Below are positions 3,597 through 6,342 of a DNA stretch of 6,342 bases, piece by piece. A model generated the notes under the pieces. The model was not told the origin of the DNA and searched no databases. It saw only the letters and a list, made by a program, of their open reading frames with translations. The position numbers and the translations under genes are program-made. Origin of the DNA: DATILI01 sp035476635 (GTDB lineage: Bacteria > Pseudomonadota > Gammaproteobacteria > Burkholderiales > Burkholderiaceae_C); contig DATILI010000303.1 of NCBI GenBank assembly GCA_035476635.1, positions 1 to 6,342 of the forward strand. The letters are read 5' to 3'. Numbering within the stretch: position 1 is the first letter of the stretch; the number at the start of each line of letters is the position of its first letter.

Positions 3597-6342
3597 ATGT
3601 TGATGCAATCCGCCAAACCCCTGGGCGAGCTGGAGAACGCCTCCGAGTTCGTTGCCCGCCACATCGGCGTCGAAGAAGCCGACGAGGCGCTGATGCTCTC
3701 GGTCATCGGCGAAAAATCGCGCCGCGCACTGATCGACAGCATCGTGCCGCGCTCGATCGCCCGCAGCCATCCGATGGAGCTGCCCGCTCCCGTGACCGAA
3801 GCCGCGGCGCTGGCCGAACTCAAGGCCATGGCGGCGAAAAACCAGGTGTTCAAGAGCTTCATCGGCCAGGGCTACCACGGCACGCACACGCCCGGCGTGA
3901 TCCTGCGCAACGTGCTGGAGAACCCCGCCTGGTACACGGCCTACACGCCCTACCAGGCGGAAATCAGCCAGGGCCGCATGGAAGCGCTGGTGAATTTCCA
4001 GACCATGGTCTGCGACCTCACCGGCATGCCGATCGCCAACGCATCGATGCTGGACGAAGCCACGGCCGCGGCCGAAGCCATGACCCTGGCCAAGCGCAGC
4101 GTCAAGAGCAAAAGCAACACCTTCATCGTGGCGGGCGACTGTCATCCGCAAACCATCGAGGTGATCCAGACGCGCGCCAAGCCGCTGGGCATCGAAGTGG
4201 TGCTGGCCAATTCGGCGCCCGAATGGGACTCAGCCCTGGCCGGCGACTACTTTGCCGTGCTGGCGCAATACCCCGCCACCAGCGGCCGCATCGACGATTT
4301 GCGCGCCGACGTGGACAAGGTGCATGCCAGGCAGGCAGGCTTCATCGTTGCGGCCGACCTGCTGGCCTTGACGCTCCTGGTCCCCCCGGGCGAATTCGGC
4401 GCCGACATCGTGGTGGGCACCACCCAGCGCTTTGGCATGCCGATGGGCGCGGGCGGCCCGCACGCGGCCTACATGGCCTGCCGCGACGAACTCAAGCGTT
4501 CATTGCCCGGGCGTCTCGTGGGCGTGAGCGTCGATTCGCACGGCAACCCGGCCTACCGCCTGGCCCTGCAAACGCGCGAGCAGCACATCCGCCGCGAAAA
4601 AGCCACTTCCAACATCTGCACCGCGCAGGTGCTGCCGGCCGTGGTGGCCAGCATGTACGCCGTGTACCACGGTCCGAACGGCTTGCGGCGCATCGCCCAG
4701 CGCGTGGCCAGCTACACGGCCATCCTGGCCCAGGGCCTGGAACAACTGGGCCACGCCCCGCGCCCCGGTGGCGCCTTCGACACCTTGAGCCTGAAAACCG
4801 GCGACGCGACGCAAGCCTTCGCGGCCCGCGCGCGGTCGATGCGCGCCAACCTGCGTGTCTACTTTGCCGAGTACCTTTGCATTTCGCTGGACGAGACGAC
4901 CACGCGCGCGGACGTGGAACTGGTCTGGAAGATCTTTGCCAGGGAAGGCCAGGCCCTGCCCTCGTTCGCCGCGTTCGAAAAGGGCGTCGAGCCGCTGATC
5001 CCCGAAGGGCTGCGCCGCACCAGCGCCTTCCTCACGCACCCGGTGTTCAACACGCACCACAGCGAAACCGGCATGCTGCGCTATATCCGCGCACTGGCCG
5101 ACAAGGACCTGGCACTGGACCGCAGCATGATCCCGCTGGGCAGCTGCACCATGAAGCTCAATGCCACCAGCGAGATGATCCCGATCACCTGGCCCGAGTT
5201 TGCGAACATCCACCCGTTCGCGCCGCAAGACCAATTGCAAGGCTACGCCGAGCTCGACGAGCAATTGCGCGCATGGCTGTGCCAGGCCACGGGCTATGCC
5301 GGCATCAGCCTGCAACCGAACGCGGGCTCGCAAGGCGAGTACGCGGGATTGCTGGCGATCAAGGCCTTCCATGAAGCCAAGGGCAACGCGCACCGCAACG
5401 TCTGCCTGATCCCATCGTCCGCGCACGGCACCAATCCGGCCAGCGCGCAGATGGTGGGTATGCAGGTCGTGGTGACGGCCTGCGACGCCAATGGCAACGT
5501 GGACCTCGCCGACCTGAAGGCCAAGTGCGAACAGCACAGTACCAACCTGGCCTGCGTGATGATCACCTACCCCAGCACACACGGCGTGTTCGAGATGCAG
5601 GTCAAGGAGCTTTGCGCCTTGGTGCACCAGCATGGCGGGCGCGTCTATGTGGACGGCGCCAACATGAACGCGCTGGTCGGTGTGGCCGCACCCGGCGAAT
5701 TCGGCGGCGACGTGAGCCACCTGAACCTGCACAAGACCTTCTGCATTCCGCACGGCGGCGGCGGGCCCGGCGTCGGCCCGGTGTGCGTGGTCGAGGACCT
5801 GGTGCCCTACCTGCCCGGCCACCTGACCGGCGGCCTGCCGGCCCACGGCGTGGGCGCCGTCTCGGCGGCGCCGCTGGGCAATGCCGCTGTCCTGCCGATC
5901 AGCTGGATGTATTGCCGCATGATGGGCCCCGAGGGCCTGAAGCAGGCGACCGAGATCGCCATCCTGTCGGCCAACTACATCAGCGCGCGCCTGCGCGACC
6001 ATTACCCCACGCTGTACGCGAGTGCCAACGGCCACGTAGCGCACGAGTGCATCCTGGACCTGCGCCCATTGAAGGACAGCAGCGGCGTCACGGCCGAGGA
6101 CGTTGCCAAGCGCCTGATCGACTACGGCTTTCACGCCCCCACGCTGAGCTTCCCCGTCGCCGGCACGCTGATGGTGGAACCCACTGAGAGCGAAACGCTG
6201 GACGAGATTGACCGCTTCATCAACGCGATGATCGCGATTCGCGAGGAAATCCGCCGCATCGAAAAAGGCGAGTGGCCGCAGGACGACAACCCGCTGAAAG
6301 CCGCGCCGCACACTGCCGTGAGCCTGCTCAAGGGCGAGTGGA
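3597..6342 (+). CDS. gcvP: Glycine dehydrogenase (decarboxylating), P protein, 3'-truncated
   Basis: GcvP is the PLP-dependent P-protein: it decarboxylates glycine and transfers the remaining aminomethyl group to the lipoyl arm of GcvH. The frame is open from ATG 3597 to the window end with no stop, giving 915 residues. The family is about 950-965 long, so some 40-50 residues are missing. It is the fused single-chain type, with N- and C-terminal halves both of aminotransferase-like fold. N half: FVARHIGV (19-26), GYHGTHTP (92-99), LDEATAAAEAM (152-162) and LQTREQHIRREKATSNICTA (about 323-342). C half: GSCTMKLN (515-522), SSAHGTNPASAQM (607-619) and SHLNLHKTFCIPHGGGGPG, where Lys713 (codon 5733-5735) is the expected PLP lysine. 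The visible end, NPLKAAPHTA, fits the conserved C-terminal region. The ribosome site is weak (TGGA at 3587-3590); a second in-frame ATG at 3603 is equally possible. No frameshift was seen. Confidence 0.97.
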   Translation, partial: MLMQSAKPLGELENASEFVARHIGVEEADEALMLSVIGEKSRRALIDSIVPRSIARSHPMELPAPVTEAAALAELKAMAAKNQVFKSFIGQGYHGTHTPGVILRNVLENPAWYTAYTPYQAEISQGRMEALVNFQTMVCDLTGMPIANASMLDEATAAAEAMTLAKRSVKSKSNTFIVAGDCHPQTIEVIQTRAKPLGIEVVLANSAPEWDSALAGDYFAVLAQYPATSGRIDDLRADVDKVHARQAGFIVAADLLALTLLVPPGEFGADIVVGTTQRFGMPMGAGGPHAAYMACRDELKRSLPGRLVGVSVDSHGNPAYRLALQTREQHIRREKATSNICTAQVLPAVVASMYAVYHGPNGLRRIAQRVASYTAILAQGLEQLGHAPRPGGAFDTLSLKTGDATQAFAARARSMRANLRVYFAEYLCISLDETTTRADVELVWKIFAREGQALPSFAAFEKGVEPLIPEGLRRTSAFLTHPVFNTHHSETGMLRYIRALADKDLALDRSMIPLGSCTMKLNATSEMIPITWPEFANIHPFAPQDQLQGYAELDEQLRAWLCQATGYAGISLQPNAGSQGEYAGLLAIKAFHEAKGNAHRNVCLIPSSAHGTNPASAQMVGMQVVVTACDANGNVDLADLKAKCEQHSTNLACVMITYPSTHGVFEMQVKELCALVHQHGGRVYVDGANMNALVGVAAPGEFGGDVSHLNLHKTFCIPHGGGGPGVGPVCVVEDLVPYLPGHLTGGLPAHGVGAVSAAPLGNAAVLPISWMYCRMMGPEGLKQATEIAILSANYISARLRDHYPTLYASANGHVAHECILDLRPLKDSSGVTAEDVAKRLIDYGFHAPTLSFPVAGTLMVEPTESETLDEIDRFINAMIAIREEIRRIEKGEWPQDDNPLKAAPHTAVSLLKGEW

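Noticed and set aside
1954..4151. Two minus-strand open frames of 402 and 336 residues opposite gcvT, gcvH and early gcvP
   Set aside because: Both are antisense shadows crossing gene boundaries, with biased composition and no supporting ribosome site or motif.
4223..5374. 383-residue open frame on the plus strand inside gcvP
   Set aside because: It is a different frame of gcvP with Arg, Ala, Gly and Pro-rich translation and no family features. The true gcvP frame is open throughout and has no stop in the window.
4500..6311. 603-residue open frame on the minus strand opposite gcvP
   Set aside because: It lies wholly within gcvP, has low-complexity His, Arg, Gln, Val and Ala-rich composition, and shows no known motif. 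It is the usual antisense shadow of a GC-rich gene.
1..6342. CRISPR array, tRNA or rRNA gene, insertion sequence, phage or toxin-antitoxin module
   Set aside because: None of the expected repeat, cloverleaf, transposase or small-gene patterns was seen. The window is filled by transporter and glycine cleavage genes plus the riboswitch.

Overview
The window is GC-rich, densely coding, and entirely plus-strand. It holds the tail of a TRAP transporter locus followed by a glycine cleavage operon under a tandem glycine riboswitch. The protein sequences and the gcvT-gcvH-gcvP order behind such a riboswitch suggest a betaproteobacterium of order Burkholderiales, most likely a Comamonadaceae member (Variovorax/Polaromonas/Rhodoferax-like). 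That placement rests on remembered family resemblance, not on a search.

Layout. 1-411: 3' part of a DctQ-type TRAP small permease, cut by the window edge. 408-1700: complete DctM-type large permease, coupled to dctQ by an ATGA overlap. About 1713-1980: a -10 promoter element, two glycine aptamers joined by a linker that can fold into its own hairpin, and a short leader carrying the gcvT ribosome binding site. 1981-3126: gcvT. 3127-3179: a short gap with an imperfect palindrome abutting the gcvH ribosome binding site. 3180-3551: gcvH. 3597-6342: gcvP, running off the right edge about 40-50 codons before its expected end.

How the genes work together. GcvP decarboxylates glycine and loads the aminomethyl group onto the lipoyl-lysine of GcvH. 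GcvT passes the one-carbon unit to tetrahydrofolate and releases ammonia. The fourth subunit (dihydrolipoamide dehydrogenase, L-protein) is not in the window. The riboswitch should raise expression of the operon when glycine is abundant. The TRAP genes probably belong to a separate uptake operon whose substrate-binding protein lies upstream. No clear terminator separates the two units, so read-through is possible.

No wholly new system was found. The most interesting material is in the riboswitch: an 11-bp hairpin as the inter-aptamer linker, a G-tract downstream of aptamer 2 with two mutually exclusive partners, and three CCATGG copies around candidate start codons. The palindrome between gcvT and gcvH may be a dispersed-repeat remnant. 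All structures were paired by eye.
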